From the NCBI GenBank assembly GCA_900313615.1, contig OMRP01000001.1:310001-374000 (forward strand): a stretch of DNA of 64,000 bases, written 5' to 3'. Position numbers and translations under genes: made by a program. The notes beneath the pieces are model-generated. The model was not told the origin of the DNA and did not search any database. It saw only the letters and a list, made by a program, of their open reading frames with translations. This stretch comes from an uncultured Prevotellaceae bacterium (lineage in GTDB: Bacteria; Bacteroidota; Bacteroidia; Bacteroidales; Bacteroidaceae). Positions 18,601-28,329 of the stretch are shown here, in pieces. Position 1 is the stretch's first letter. Each line of letters begins with the position of its first letter.

Positions 18601-20318
18601 TGCTCGCAGACTGTCTGTTGGTCTTCAACCGTGTTGTTGCTATATGGGATGGGATAGGAGCCCTTTACCAGTTTGAAACCGTAAGGGTCAGACTCGTTGA
18701 TAAGGAAATTGCCGATTTTTGTCGATGTTCCAGTTATCAGGTCTTTCGTTGGCAGCCCTATGATAGTGGCGTTTTCTTGGTTGTCAGGACAAGCTTTCCT
18801 GGTATACATATTGTTGTCGTAATAACAATAAGTGACGGTAGATCCAATGTTTGTACCGTAACCTACGGTGACGCTTTCGCTACCTGGAAAATTACAATCG
18901 CTGTTCATCATGGTACCCACAAACAGACAACGGTGGATATGCTCATGATTGTCGTCCCACTCGAGATAACCGCAAAAACCGCCCACATAGTTGTCGGTAA
19001 TGGATGTGTCAAAATTTGTGACCTGTCCCTTGTCATCGGTATGAGCCAAGGAACCGTCGAGATGTCCTCCGAAACTGCAACATTCAATTTTGCTGTCACG
19101 ATAGTAGTACGTGCCGTCAGAAGCGTCGCCAGAACCGTTTATCTTCTGCATCCTACCAACCAAACCTCCTACATTGCCGTAGGAACAGATAAGCATTGTG
19201 CTCGAACAACCCAACATGGTAACGTGTTGCCCTAGATATCCACAGATTCCTCCTACAACATGCCGCTGCTGATTATCCTTGCTGCACTTAATCGAACCCA
19301 TCGACACGCATGCTTCCACCTTTCTGGACTGACTGTAAGCCTGATAGGAATTATCATTAAGACCTATGATTCCACCAATCTGCGGAACGATGGTGGAATT
19401 GCTGGTGATATCGGCGTCTGCGGCACAGTCTATGATGTCGGAACCATAGACGTATCCAGTGATGCCACCTACGCATGTAGCGTTGTTCACGTTAATTTTG
19501 CCCTTAAACGTAGAATGTGAGATACCCATGGAACCATCTTTGCCGGAGATGCCGCCGACACACTCCTTATACGTTGTTCTTCCCGTTCCAGTTACCTGAA
19601 TGTTTCCCTCTACGGATACTCCGTCGATAGCACTGGGCACGTAAACGGTATTTACGCCATCCGATATATTTGCAGTAGATGTTACAGGTGAATTGGATTC
19701 TCCCGTCAGTAACCCCACATAGCTGTTCAATAATGAGACGGAATTGGAGTAATCTATCGTCACCTCGGCATCCTTGATGTTGAGGTAGCCGATAAACGAC
19801 CTCGATATTGCCGCAAACAGTCCGAATGCTGAATCATGGACAGGCTGGCCAAATGTTTCATATTGAGATTTTGAATAATCAGCATTGATATACAATCCTG
19901 AAATGGAGTGGGGTTGTGCCGAAGTCCATCCACCATCACCCATGTTCCTGGTATCTACCCCCAGGAACACAATAGAAGCATAATTTGAGTTATAACCGAT
20001 AGGAATCCATTGTACGCGTTTCCCACCTTCAGTCCTGTTGAGGTTGATATCGGCGCCCAAAACCACCACTTTCTTTTCGAAGCGCGAAGGATTTTCGTTA
20101 TAGAGAAATGAAAACTGAGCCAATTGCTCGGCTGTAGTTATCACTATAGGATTATTGAGCGTGCCTTTCCCTTCGTAACTGAAATTCGTGTCACGGTAGT
20201 CATACCACGTCGGACCGGTAAACTCTGCTGGTACTTCCGTGAAAGAGGCTGCCATGCTGTTGGTCGGGAGTAACAATGCCATCAGGCAGAGCAGATATCC
20301 GTATATATTCTTTTTCAT
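15669..20318 (-). CDS. Giant exported GLUG-repeat / BspA-type LRR protein
   Basis: This protein has 1549 residues from the ATG at 20318 (two codons after a possible earlier ATG), which gives a signal peptide MKKNIYGYLLCLMALLL ending NSMA. Residues about 35-520 hold GLUG-like repeats (VGGITGYVYGS, IGGIIGLNDNS, VGGLVGRMQ), and a second set follows at about 725-1000. Near 1111 an EF-hand-like DSDNDGKLSLTEL is seen, then BspA-type leucine-rich repeats (PFDGCTSLTKMIIP, VEPGAFYLSS). The tail WYTISGRRL, KGVYIHNGKKMVVK is the short C-terminal element common on exported Prevotella proteins and may be a sorting signal. Such proteins usually act as adhesins. It is the last gene of a three-gene minus-strand cluster. 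Confidence 0.8.
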   Translation of the reverse strand: MKKNIYGYLLCLMALLLPTNSMAASFTEVPAEFTGPTWYDYRDTNFSYEGKGTLNNPIVITTAEQLAQFSFLYNENPSRFEKKVVVLGADINLNRTEGGKRVQWIPIGYNSNYASIVFLGVDTRNMGDGGWTSAQPHSISGLYINADYSKSQYETFGQPVHDSAFGLFAAISRSFIGYLNIKDAEVTIDYSNSVSLLNSYVGLLTGESNSPVTSTANISDGVNTVYVPSAIDGVSVEGNIQVTGTGRTTYKECVGGISGKDGSMGISHSTFKGKINVNNATCVGGITGYVYGSDIIDCAADADITSNSTIVPQIGGIIGLNDNSYQAYSQSRKVEACVSMGSIKCSKDNQQRHVVGGICGYLGQHVTMLGCSSTMLICSYGNVGGLVGRMQKINGSGDASDGTYYYRDSKIECCSFGGHLDGSLAHTDDKGQVTNFDTSITDNYVGGFCGYLEWDDNHEHIHRCLFVGTMMNSDCNFPGSESVTVGYGTNIGSTVTYCYYDNNMYTRKACPDNQENATIIGLPTKDLITGTSTKIGNFLINESDPYGFKLVKGSYPIPYSNNTVEDQQTVCEQNNNPALSDLAKRMFSWDEMNIHNSVYAAGAHLCAMPVSFSDGDAADYFVAELTVPTKTTTWQELGTDRDINLVSECFYPESECISVKDKTATANLTGNCIITIDGTSKVKGTPSTAYDRPTPIGGSKILGLRAETQKVWSGDEANVYAGGSGTAADPYLIKNGEQLIHAIKHNSEGQFFKQICDITICRKDDTSLITMENLKNSTQPVSFSGSYEWDSHGCEWKATYDGNGHFVKGLLLMNYFGHFNAALSLFGNVGTYGTIKNLGVIDSWIDSFGAEGHSPSFGMIASEVSGEINNCLTQGIDASGRPCGGICAYVKSGGKVEDCISAVYTLSSTPEVFTPFVAYDNTDNTGTISNCLAVNPIRLTSDISIADMSCINNCYWLKGYGIDNAGMTLDEIGSALGSRSRWTWVKGFFPTLKTFKDKDIATLMATPIRTDKTDDHLLGFTTMLEFEPGKATWTNVHGTDYIEVDSDLGVIAPKEIMPTEFSSSGLRHPVEYICSTLKNAFYYIPMFTNNMAVEKGITFVDSNAEAACIAAFDSDNDGKLSLTELRAVTTEQTLHAFNTEIGQQIVRFPEFRFFKSVTTLTTQLNGLAKLEEVSLPYNLTTIGGKDGDEYITPFDGCTSLTKMIIPAHVSTVEPGAFYLSSVDSIFVDSLNTTYVSRGGLLYSKNDELVSYPNGRSGEEIVLPGTIESILEGAIYKVDGLRKIYFDTTDYETVADLEEGGIVSDDGSLIDVYICDATYGSVLYNSYLDDDSWEEYVDADKLHYYYPLKIGSAKAATLYIGFDTELPEGLRSYIVTESVFNETDKTAYLKRMSNEIPNRSPIVIFADAPGTYRLYPLDSQLTPWNMYVNKLNGVGRDGMVVNQSDSDRGSILTLGRNSNGELGFFYYMSTEKIPPYRAYLTYEWVTSANPYFLFQIIDDEATGIDGTSLICDHEQLTNDNAWYTISGRRLTGKPSTKGVYIHNGKKMVVK

Positions 20319-20365
20319 ACACATTTATTTATAGGGTCGTGTTTGGAATATGGATAATGTCGTGT

Positions 20366-23300
20366 TTAGAATCTGAACTTAAAGATTTCCTCGCCTGTGC
20401 TCAACAGGTACACATCATGACGTGAAAGCGGTACGAACATATTGGTTCCCATGGCCTCTTTCTTATATATGGTCATTCCGTCGGAGGTGAACACACGCAC
20501 CATGTTCCTGGCGGTGAGTCCATCGATACGCACACCGTTGTCCAACATGGTTACCGTTGCCTTGTGTCCTGTCGGATTGTCGCTGATGACTGGACGAATG
20601 AACGTGGTGGGGCTTTCTTGCGGGAAGAGATTGATAAGTGTCGGGGTTTCCAGTGCCCGCACGTTCTTGACTGCAGCCATCATTGACTCTAAGCCTTCCT
20701 GGGCATAACTGATGTCGACCAAGTGGCAGTTGACGTATGCTTGTATCGGTTCGGTGATGCCGCTTACTTCAATGGGGACGTATGCCTTATAGACTCCGCC
20801 AATGTCTTGGAATCGGTAAAGGCAATCTTCTTCGTTGTTTTCATCATATCCTTCGACATCCTTGGCAAATACCATAACCTTGGAATCGCTTAAACTTTCA
20901 AAAGCCTCGGGGTGGGTAAATACGCCCACTACGGCGGCCATGTTCTTGGGTAGGGTGGCGTGGTCGATGAGTTCTACGACCATGATGTTCTTGCCATTCT
21001 CAATTCTCTGGCTTACAACGTTACACTCTACATCCTCCAATGAAACACGTCCTTTCTTCAAGGGACTTTCTTGTCGAAGGTATGGGGCACGACGGAGAGG
21101 ATGGGCCTGTGATTTGAAAACATTGTCGTAGTCCACGGCAACCTGACTGGTGATATAGCCGTCGAAAGCATCGTTGATAGGATAGTTTACCACAAATTCT
21201 TTGTCATCGAATGGCTTAACGTGGGAGTCTTCTATATCAAAGATTTCACCATTGATAGTAGCCGTTACTTTCTTAATGGCCGAAGTGCCTGTGTTGCGTA
21301 TCGTGAAAATGACAGGCAGTGTGCTGCTACCCATCAGTGAAGCGCTACCGTATGCCACATCCCATGTGAAACTGTTGCGGAAATATTTGTCGTTGTACAT
21401 GATGACCGAACCGCTGTTGGTGATGTCGGTCAGTGTATACACCGCACTGATATGGGCATCGTCGAGGAATCCGTCAAAGTCGGTGATGACGAGACTGTCA
21501 ATATCAGCACCCAGTGTGATGTGGTCAGTGAGTTGTATGGCATTGGACACGAAGACTCGTGAGGCATTGAGCATCATGATGGAATTTTCAGAAATCTTCT
21601 TCGCACCGTTGTCGTCGCGATAGACGTTGCCCATCTGTGTCCATAGTACTGCGAAATTATCCAAGTTCTCGGTGTTGTTGTCACAGATAATCTTCACCTT
21701 GCTTGGCAGGTTGTAACCTACGCCCAAACTGTTGCCCTGTCTGCCGTCGCCCTCACCAGTCATGGCCAAAGTCTTGACATAGACATCTGTAATGGAGTCA
21801 GTCTCCTCGTAAATCATGGCAATTACGGCATTCTGCCCAACTCTTCTCATGAAGAAACTCTTCACTTTAAGCTCTTCATCGTAATAACTGACATTGTCAT
21901 TGCTGATATGCTTCGATGCGTAGCGCATCACAGGTTTCTCGTCTTCCGAAATGAGTGTCGCGGCAACCAGTACGCTGTCGTTGCGCATCAACAGGTCGTA
22001 CTGCAGAACCATATGGCCTTTGTCCAAGTTGTAATAGAGTGGTGTGGGATGGCTCCAACGGGTGCCATCGAAGGTCTTCAGCATGAGTTGCCCTTTGAAC
22101 TGAATGTTGTTGAGAGAATCAGCGGAAACATTCTCATCAATCTTCTCGAATTGGCCATGCTGATAGACGATGGCGGCATGTCCGTTCTCCTGCATCGCCA
22201 CCACTGGTTTCAAGTCGGCATAGTTGTCATCATTGCTTTCGTCGGTAACGTTGAAGGTTGTCCATGAGTCGTCATTCTTGTTGTGAATGGCAGCCTTGAT
22301 GCGTGTCGCCTGTTGTATCTCGCTGTTTTTGCTTACGACATTGTCGTCGTTGATTTCATCGGCATTGATGGCCTTCGATATTTGTTCGAAAGCAACAATC
22401 TCATAATCGCCACATTTTGAACGCATGTGGTTGGTCGCAGCCTTGCCGGATTCTGAGAGGGTGGTTGTCTTGGCAACTTCATTGTCATCGGAGAGCTTGG
22501 CCAACACCACCTTGTCGTCATTATAGTTTGCGGCTGTTCCCATGTCATTGTACACAATTTGGTTGTTGTCGAGGAAATGCGGGTTGGCATCGACGGCAAT
22601 ATCGTTGACGATGGCCTTGCCGCACAGTTCACTGCTTTGCGGAGCCGGGATGCGTCGGTAGGCATTGGCTACCGTCTTTACGTTGGCATTGGCGTCATTA
22701 AGCCAGTAGGGGAAATCTTTGTGGAATGGGTTATGGTCATGGTCTGGCACCAACAGTCTGCCACCGATACGGGATCCGGCATTGCCCGAGTATTGGATGA
22801 TTGGGGTCTTCAAATTAAAATAAGCCTGCCCTACAATCAATCCTACAAAACAAGCTCCTACACCTGGTGCATATCTGTCGAACGGACCTTCTATGCCGAC
22901 GCGGAACCCAGCTTTTGCTCCGAGTCTCAGACCGGCTTTGATATTGAAGACAGAAGCCAATTTGAAACTATTTCCTAACTTCTCGGGTGTTTGGACCTCC
23001 AACGTGGCTCCTGCCACCAGTTTACCACTGGCGTGGGCGAAGTATCCCATATTGGTGCTCGACATCGATTCTTTGACATCGTCTTGGAACGACTTGATTC
23101 CTAAATCTGCCTGCACTGATAATTCAAAATTAGCAGTGAGCGAAAGATAATCTTTAATGAAGTCCAGTTTCTTTGCCAGGTCTTTGAATCGTCCCTCTGC
23201 ATTGGCTGCATCCCACTGCATCGCGTAACCGAAACCAATCTGACCTGCTGCCTCGTTCACTTGGAATCGTGAGAAGTCGTAAGGAGGCATCTTGAAACAA

Positions 23301-25390
23301 AGTCTGGCGCCGCCAAACCAACCCAGACCGATGCGGTTGCCCGATACGTCAAAGATATCGTCAATCTCATCGTAAATCCAATTGTCGAAACTTACTTCTT
23401 CCCCAATGACTGATGCCCTTGTATTATCAGTCATCTTGAAGTTGTCATAATTGTCTCCGTCCTTGACATCCTGGCGGGCTTTAGTCACTTTATCATCTTC
23501 TCCCGGTTTCTGTTCTCGGTTAAAGTTAACGTTAACCTTGAGAATGTGCGTATTTTTGCGTATGTCATAGATGAATGCCGTGCTGATGGAAACGGGTTTG
23601 ACCGAGAACTTAAACTGTTCGGGTAGCTTCATGTCGTAACCGGCGTCGGCAAAGCCACCGGCTAATCCATCGTCATCTTTGGCCCCAGTATACTTGTCGT
23701 TGACTTCTTTTTCAACGTTCTTTTCTACCTCGTCGCGGTTGAAGTTCATATTTCTCAGATACGGGAACTGGCTATATTCCAAGTCGCCAGCTTTCAGGGT
23801 AACTTTGGCCACTTCACCCTTTTCAATGACATTGACAAGGTCGAAGAGCTCGTAGTAATAGTCGTAGGTGAACGATGAAAACTCAGAGGCCCTGACTACG
23901 ACCTCATTTTGGTTGGTCGCTGTCCTCTTCGTCTGACTGTTGAGGATGGTAGCCGAGAGTGCACTGTTGGGGTTGTTGCTCCCCTTTGGTCTGGTGAAGC
24001 AAACCTCCATCTGGGCATAATGCTCTATGACCTGGTTATTGAGCAATTTAGGAAAGTTATTACCGCAATCGTCCATATACGACAGGGTATCGGCTTCGAT
24101 TCGCCCCGACAAGTCTACATTGTCGATGGTGCACAGACGGTAGTCTACTCCGTTGCGTACTATCAGTGACCTTTCGTCTTTGAGGTTCAGGAAATGCTGG
24201 TCACTGATGGTGATACTGCTATTGTTCACCTGACCCTTGCGCATGGTGATGGCTGCCTGGCAACAATTTGGATTAACAATGTTTTCGCTGTCGGCAGCAC
24301 CAGGGTATTTATACACCACCGGCAGATAGCCGTTGACAATAACCTCAATGTAAGCAGGATTGCTCATGGTGACAATCTTATGCTGTTTGGTCTTGTCATC
24401 GTAGCCAAAATATCTTACGTTGGGATCATACTTGCGACTGCCATTATAGTCCACTCGCTCGGGATGGAAGGTCGCGTTCTTGATGGGCTTTCCCTTCTCA
24501 TTATACAAAGACACGTAGAGCGTGTCATACTTCTCGTAAAGACCTGTGCCGAGCCAATTGAAATTCATCATCTCTCGGCCTTCGTGCTTGTCGAGGTTGA
24601 ACGTTGTCGAGAGTTCCAGGAAACTCATTTTATTGTTCAGGTCGATACCTGAATGCAGCTTTCTCTTATCCAAGCGCAGTTTCTTGTCGCCGCTAAGCAG
24701 GAAGACATCCAACAAATCGCTGTTCTCCGGAACATAAAAACTCTGAAATTTATCACTTTGAAGTTCCAACCGTGTGGTTTCTTTCTGCAAATCACCGTCG
24801 GCATCCATGTGACCGGTCACGTACTCCAGCGTGTAGGTCTCACCCGTCACCTGGCGCTTCTGGTCAAGCATGAAGACATAGAGCCTATCGTCGTCCCATC
24901 CATAAACCTGATAACGGAACCGAATCTTGTCATCAGGATTGTCCACGCGTGACACCGTTATCTCGTAGGGGTCCTTTTGCACATTCGGCACATTGACAAA
25001 GAAAAAGTCGTCGACAGTCTCCAACAAAGTGTCTACAGCACTTCTGACTTCGACATTGTAGGTGTGGTTTACATTGTCAACCTCATTTATCTTAAAGCAT
25101 AGCAGCGTGTGGTCGCGCATCTTCCAGAACTGACGCTTGTCATTCAGATTCTTCATCCTGGTTTCTGAAAGCATCGCCTTCAAGTTTGCCACCTCATCCA
25201 TATTGCCGGCGATGGAAATGGCATCGCCACTTCCTACCTCGCGCCAATTCAGTCCAGACCCCTCTTTTTCTATGTCGTCAAGGTTGGCCACATCGGTGAT
25301 ATTGTTGGCATACCACAGCTTGAAACTCTGGGCTTTAGCCACACCGGCGGCAATCAACATCAGTAGTCCAATGAGAATTGTTCTTTTCAT
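20366..25390 (-). CDS. Giant exported protein of unknown family
   Basis: This protein has 1674 residues with a signal peptide at 1-20 (LLMLIAAGVAKAQ). I do not recognise the overall family. Residues 30-500 look like beta-sandwich repeats. A glycine-rich segment near 770-890 (GYFAHASGKLVAGATLEV, FNIKAGLRLGAKAGFRVGI) resembles strands of a barrel or large beta-sheet. Residues about 930-1330 alternate short polar repeats in the manner of a propeller. Near 1350-1400 FTIRNTGTSAIKKVTATING looks like a CARDB adhesion domain. The C-terminus (VRIDGLTARNMVRVFTSDG, then a final EEIFKFRF) resembles a type IX sorting domain. It starts 14 bases after the stop of the small acidic gene and ends 47 bases before the GLUG/LRR gene. 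Confidence 0.75.
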   Translation of the reverse strand: MKRTILIGLLMLIAAGVAKAQSFKLWYANNITDVANLDDIEKEGSGLNWREVGSGDAISIAGNMDEVANLKAMLSETRMKNLNDKRQFWKMRDHTLLCFKINEVDNVNHTYNVEVRSAVDTLLETVDDFFFVNVPNVQKDPYEITVSRVDNPDDKIRFRYQVYGWDDDRLYVFMLDQKRQVTGETYTLEYVTGHMDADGDLQKETTRLELQSDKFQSFYVPENSDLLDVFLLSGDKKLRLDKRKLHSGIDLNNKMSFLELSTTFNLDKHEGREMMNFNWLGTGLYEKYDTLYVSLYNEKGKPIKNATFHPERVDYNGSRKYDPNVRYFGYDDKTKQHKIVTMSNPAYIEVIVNGYLPVVYKYPGAADSENIVNPNCCQAAITMRKGQVNNSSITISDQHFLNLKDERSLIVRNGVDYRLCTIDNVDLSGRIEADTLSYMDDCGNNFPKLLNNQVIEHYAQMEVCFTRPKGSNNPNSALSATILNSQTKRTATNQNEVVVRASEFSSFTYDYYYELFDLVNVIEKGEVAKVTLKAGDLEYSQFPYLRNMNFNRDEVEKNVEKEVNDKYTGAKDDDGLAGGFADAGYDMKLPEQFKFSVKPVSISTAFIYDIRKNTHILKVNVNFNREQKPGEDDKVTKARQDVKDGDNYDNFKMTDNTRASVIGEEVSFDNWIYDEIDDIFDVSGNRIGLGWFGGARLCFKMPPYDFSRFQVNEAAGQIGFGYAMQWDAANAEGRFKDLAKKLDFIKDYLSLTANFELSVQADLGIKSFQDDVKESMSSTNMGYFAHASGKLVAGATLEVQTPEKLGNSFKLASVFNIKAGLRLGAKAGFRVGIEGPFDRYAPGVGACFVGLIVGQAYFNLKTPIIQYSGNAGSRIGGRLLVPDHDHNPFHKDFPYWLNDANANVKTVANAYRRIPAPQSSELCGKAIVNDIAVDANPHFLDNNQIVYNDMGTAANYNDDKVVLAKLSDDNEVAKTTTLSESGKAATNHMRSKCGDYEIVAFEQISKAINADEINDDNVVSKNSEIQQATRIKAAIHNKNDDSWTTFNVTDESNDDNYADLKPVVAMQENGHAAIVYQHGQFEKIDENVSADSLNNIQFKGQLMLKTFDGTRWSHPTPLYYNLDKGHMVLQYDLLMRNDSVLVAATLISEDEKPVMRYASKHISNDNVSYYDEELKVKSFFMRRVGQNAVIAMIYEETDSITDVYVKTLAMTGEGDGRQGNSLGVGYNLPSKVKIICDNNTENLDNFAVLWTQMGNVYRDDNGAKKISENSIMMLNASRVFVSNAIQLTDHITLGADIDSLVITDFDGFLDDAHISAVYTLTDITNSGSVIMYNDKYFRNSFTWDVAYGSASLMGSSTLPVIFTIRNTGTSAIKKVTATINGEIFDIEDSHVKPFDDKEFVVNYPINDAFDGYITSQVAVDYDNVFKSQAHPLRRAPYLRQESPLKKGRVSLEDVECNVVSQRIENGKNIMVVELIDHATLPKNMAAVVGVFTHPEAFESLSDSKVMVFAKDVEGYDENNEEDCLYRFQDIGGVYKAYVPIEVSGITEPIQAYVNCHLVDISYAQEGLESMMAAVKNVRALETPTLINLFPQESPTTFIRPVISDNPTGHKATVTMLDNGVRIDGLTARNMVRVFTSDGMTIYKKEAMGTNMFVPLSRHDVYLLSTGEEIFKFRF

Positions 25391-25404
25391 ATAAGTAGAT
25401 GTAG

Positions 25405-25623
25405 TTATTGTTCTGTTTCCCTTTCGTTAGCACCCGTTGCCGCACTACTTTCCCAAACCGAAGTGTTGCTGTCTGCGGTCTCAGAATCCCAATTGTTGGC
25501 TTCATTTCCCAAAGCCTCTGTAGTACCTGTAGTAGGGTCGAAAGGCGTCTTGCTCTCGCCAAGTAAATCCGCTGCCGTACATGGCAGATAATGTGTTGCG
25601 GGCTTGATATATTCTGATTTCAT
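25405..25623 (-). CDS. Small acidic protein with MKxEYIKP start, first in a giant-protein cluster
   Basis: This 72-residue protein has no signal peptide. It begins MKSEYIKPATHYLPC and has LLGES near residues 20-24, then an acidic, Asn/Ser/Thr-rich tail with two aromatic repeats (NNWDSETADSN and SVWESSAA). Small proteins opening with MKKxYxxPxxxxxxL and carrying LL plus a W-D tail are frequent in Prevotella and Bacteroides near exported proteins; their function is unknown to me. Its stop lies 14 bases before the start of the 1674-residue gene, so both should share one mRNA. The conserved head with a variable tail recalls leader-core peptide precursors, which is speculation. Confidence 0.6.
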   Translation of the reverse strand: MKSEYIKPATHYLPCTAADLLGESKTPFDPTTGTTEALGNEANNWDSETADSNTSVWESSAATGANERETEQ

Positions 25624-25668
25624 AATTTAAAATAATCAATAGAATGACGTTAAAGTCTAATTTCGCTG

Positions 25669-25676
25669 CAAAAGTA
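25669..25676 (-). promoter_or_regulatory. Promoter -7 element for the acidic peptide / giant-protein cluster
   Basis: The minus strand reads TACTTTTG followed by CAGCG, 46 bases before the small gene. The expected upstream TTTG at 19-21 bases is not evident. Confidence 0.5.
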
Positions 25677-25813
25677 CAAAAAAAGTAATAATTAATAATG
25701 TAAGAAGGTGGAAATAATTGAGAATTAATAATTATTTCATCTTCTTGGTTCTTTACGGTGGAATCTCCTGCAAAAAAGTTGCGCGATATATTGCAGATGA
25801 CGGCGAAAAACAC

Positions 25814-25821
25814 TACTTTTG
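25814..25821 (+). promoter_or_regulatory. Promoter -7 element for murF-alr
   Basis: TACTTTTG followed by CATGG lies 22 bases before the ATG at 25843. An in-frame TTG at 25819 overlaps this box, which argues against that codon as the start. Confidence 0.55.
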
Positions 25822-25842
25822 CATGGTTTTTATCATGAAGAC

Positions 25843-28314
25843 ATGGCTTATTCAATAGAAAAGATAACAACACTCATCGGAGCACGACGTTATGGCTCCG
25901 CAGACGCAAACATAGGGTGGATGCTCACCGACAGCCGTTCACTCTGTTTCCCGGAAGAAACACTCTTCTTCGCTTTGAAGTCGGAGCGCAACGATGGTAT
26001 GCGCTATATCCCGGACCTGTACCACCGTGGCGTGCGCAACTTCGTGGTCACAATACTACCCGACAATAGCGAAAACCTGTATCCCGATGCCAACTTCCTC
26101 AAGGTGGCCGACACATTGGTGGCTTTGCAACGACTGGCGGAGCGACACCGTGAGGAGTTCAACATCCCGGTGGTGGGCATCACGGGCAGCAATGGCAAGA
26201 CCATCGTCAAGGAATGGCTCTACCAGCTGCTCTCACCGGAAAGGGTGGTCACTCGCTCGCCGCGTAGTTACAATTCGCAGATTGGCGTGCCGTTGTCGGT
26301 GTGGCTGCTCGACAAACGCTCTGAAGTGGGACTTTTCGAGGCGGGCATCAGCCAGAAAGGTGAGATGGGACGGTTGCGCAGCATTATCCAGCCTACCATT
26401 GGCGTGCTCACATCGTTGGGCTCAGCGCATCAGGAGAACTTCACGTCGCTCGAAGAGAAATGTCGCGAGAAATGCCGACTGTTCCACGATACGAAGGCGT
26501 TGGTGTTCTGTGCCGATGACGAAACGGTTCGCAAAACCATCGACGAGGCGCATTATCCCGGTGAACGCGTCGACTGGTCGATGGTCAACCCCAAAGCGGC
26601 ACTCTTCATCAGTAAAGTGACGAAAGAGGAAAACCATACCGATGTGGAATACGTGTTCCGGGGAGAAAGAGGACAGTACCGACTGCCGTTCATCGACGAG
26701 GCGTCGGTCGTCAACTCTATCTCATGCGTGGCGGTGGCACGGCTGTTGGGCATGACGGCACAACAACTGGAGAAAAAAATGCCGACACTTGAACAGGTGG
26801 CCATGCGTATGGAGGTAAAAGTGGGACGACATGGATGCACACTCATCAATGACTCTTACAACTCTGACATCAATTCTTTGGACATTGCGCTCGACTTTAT
26901 GAACCGACGCCCTGACCACCAGGGCCGTAGACGCACACTCATCCTCAGCGACATCTTGCAAAGCGGACTGCCGGATAACCAACTGTATCAAGAGGTGGCA
27001 TCGCAACTGGAAAAACGGGCGGTGGACAAACTCATTGGTATCGGACAGGCCATATTGGCGCAACAGCAACTGTTCCATGTCAAGGAACAGTATTTCTTCC
27101 CAAATACCAACGAGTTCATTGCAAGCAGTGTCTTTGAGACACTGCACGATGAGGTAATTCTCATCAAGGGAGCGCGACCGTTCAACTTCGATCAACTCAC
27201 CGACCTGCTGGTGGAAAAAGTACATGAGACAACACTCGAGGTGAACCTCAACGCGTTGGTGGACAACGTGAACCACTTCCGCTCGATGATGCATCCTGAC
27301 ACGAAAATGGCGTGTATGATTAAGGCGGATGGCTATGGTTCCGGAGCCGTGGAGATAGCAAAGACATTGCAGGAACACCGCGTGGAATACATGGCGGTGG
27401 CAGTGGCCGATGAGGGCGTGACGCTCCGTCGCAACGGGGTGACGGCAAACATCATGGTCATGAACCCGGAGATGACTTCGTTCAAGACGCTCTTCGATTT
27501 TGAATTGGAACCGGAGGTGTATAACTTCCGACTGCTCGACGCACTCATCCGTGCGGCGCAGAAAGAGGGTATCACAGACTATCCCGTACATGTAAAGATT
27601 GACACGGGCATGCACCGGTTGGGATTCGACATCAACGACATACCGTTGCTCATCGAGCGGCTGCAACAGCAGAATGCTGTCATAGCACGGTCAATCTTCT
27701 CGCATTTTGTGGGGTCGGACAGTGATGACTTCGACCGCTTCTCGACGATGCAATATGAACGGTTCCAAAAGGCGGCCGATATGCTGCAAGAAGCGTTCCC
27801 ACACCATATCCTCCGACATATATGCAATAGCGCGGGAATTGAACATTTCCCCGAACGCCAGCTCGATATGTGCCGACTGGGATTGGGACTCTATGGCATT
27901 AGCAGTCGCGACAACCATATCATTCATAATGTGGCGACACTGAAAACCACCATCTTGCAAATTCGGAATGTACCCAAAGAAGATACTGTGGGATATAGCC
28001 GAAAAGGGGTTCTTCAACGCGACAGCAGGATAGCGGCTATTCCCATCGGGTATGCCGACGGATTGGACCGACACCTCGGACGGGGTAGGGGATACTGTCT
28101 GGTCAATGGCAAACCGGCACCTTATGTGGGAAATATCTGCATGGATGTGGCGATGATTGATGTGACGGACATCCCTTGCCAGGAGGGCGACAGCGTGGAA
28201 ATCTTCGGCGACAACCTGCCACCGACGACATTGGCGGAGTGGCTCGACACCATACCCTACGAAATCCTCACCTCGGTCAGCAACCGCGTAAAACGGGTAT
28301 ACTACCAAGATTAA
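25843..28314 (+). CDS. Bifunctional MurF ligase / alanine racemase
   Basis: This 823-residue fusion is typical of Bacteroidetes. The N-terminal half (to about 455) is a Mur ligase that adds D-Ala-D-Ala to UDP-MurNAc-tripeptide: P-loop GITGSNGKT near 112-120, central SYNSQIGVPLSVW, and NDSYNSD near 335. The C-terminal half is a PLP-dependent alanine racemase: KADGYGSGA with the PLP lysine K494, and near the end GYADGLDR and VNGKPAPYVGNICMDVAMID with its catalytic tyrosine region. It thus makes D-alanine and uses its product's dipeptide. It is cytoplasmic, in its own transcription unit with a promoter 22 bases before the chosen ATG. Confidence is high. Confidence 0.93.
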   Translation: MAYSIEKITTLIGARRYGSADANIGWMLTDSRSLCFPEETLFFALKSERNDGMRYIPDLYHRGVRNFVVTILPDNSENLYPDANFLKVADTLVALQRLAERHREEFNIPVVGITGSNGKTIVKEWLYQLLSPERVVTRSPRSYNSQIGVPLSVWLLDKRSEVGLFEAGISQKGEMGRLRSIIQPTIGVLTSLGSAHQENFTSLEEKCREKCRLFHDTKALVFCADDETVRKTIDEAHYPGERVDWSMVNPKAALFISKVTKEENHTDVEYVFRGERGQYRLPFIDEASVVNSISCVAVARLLGMTAQQLEKKMPTLEQVAMRMEVKVGRHGCTLINDSYNSDINSLDIALDFMNRRPDHQGRRRTLILSDILQSGLPDNQLYQEVASQLEKRAVDKLIGIGQAILAQQQLFHVKEQYFFPNTNEFIASSVFETLHDEVILIKGARPFNFDQLTDLLVEKVHETTLEVNLNALVDNVNHFRSMMHPDTKMACMIKADGYGSGAVEIAKTLQEHRVEYMAVAVADEGVTLRRNGVTANIMVMNPEMTSFKTLFDFELEPEVYNFRLLDALIRAAQKEGITDYPVHVKIDTGMHRLGFDINDIPLLIERLQQQNAVIARSIFSHFVGSDSDDFDRFSTMQYERFQKAADMLQEAFPHHILRHICNSAGIEHFPERQLDMCRLGLGLYGISSRDNHIIHNVATLKTTILQIRNVPKEDTVGYSRKGVLQRDSRIAAIPIGYADGLDRHLGRGRGYCLVNGKPAPYVGNICMDVAMIDVTDIPCQEGDSVEIFGDNLPPTTLAEWLDTIPYEILTSVSNRVKRVYYQD

Positions 28315-28329
28315 TGATTCTCTCTTCTT

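Noticed and set aside
25819..25842. TTG start giving eight extra residues on murF-alr
   Set aside because: The TTG overlaps the promoter -7 box, so it would lie upstream of the transcript start.
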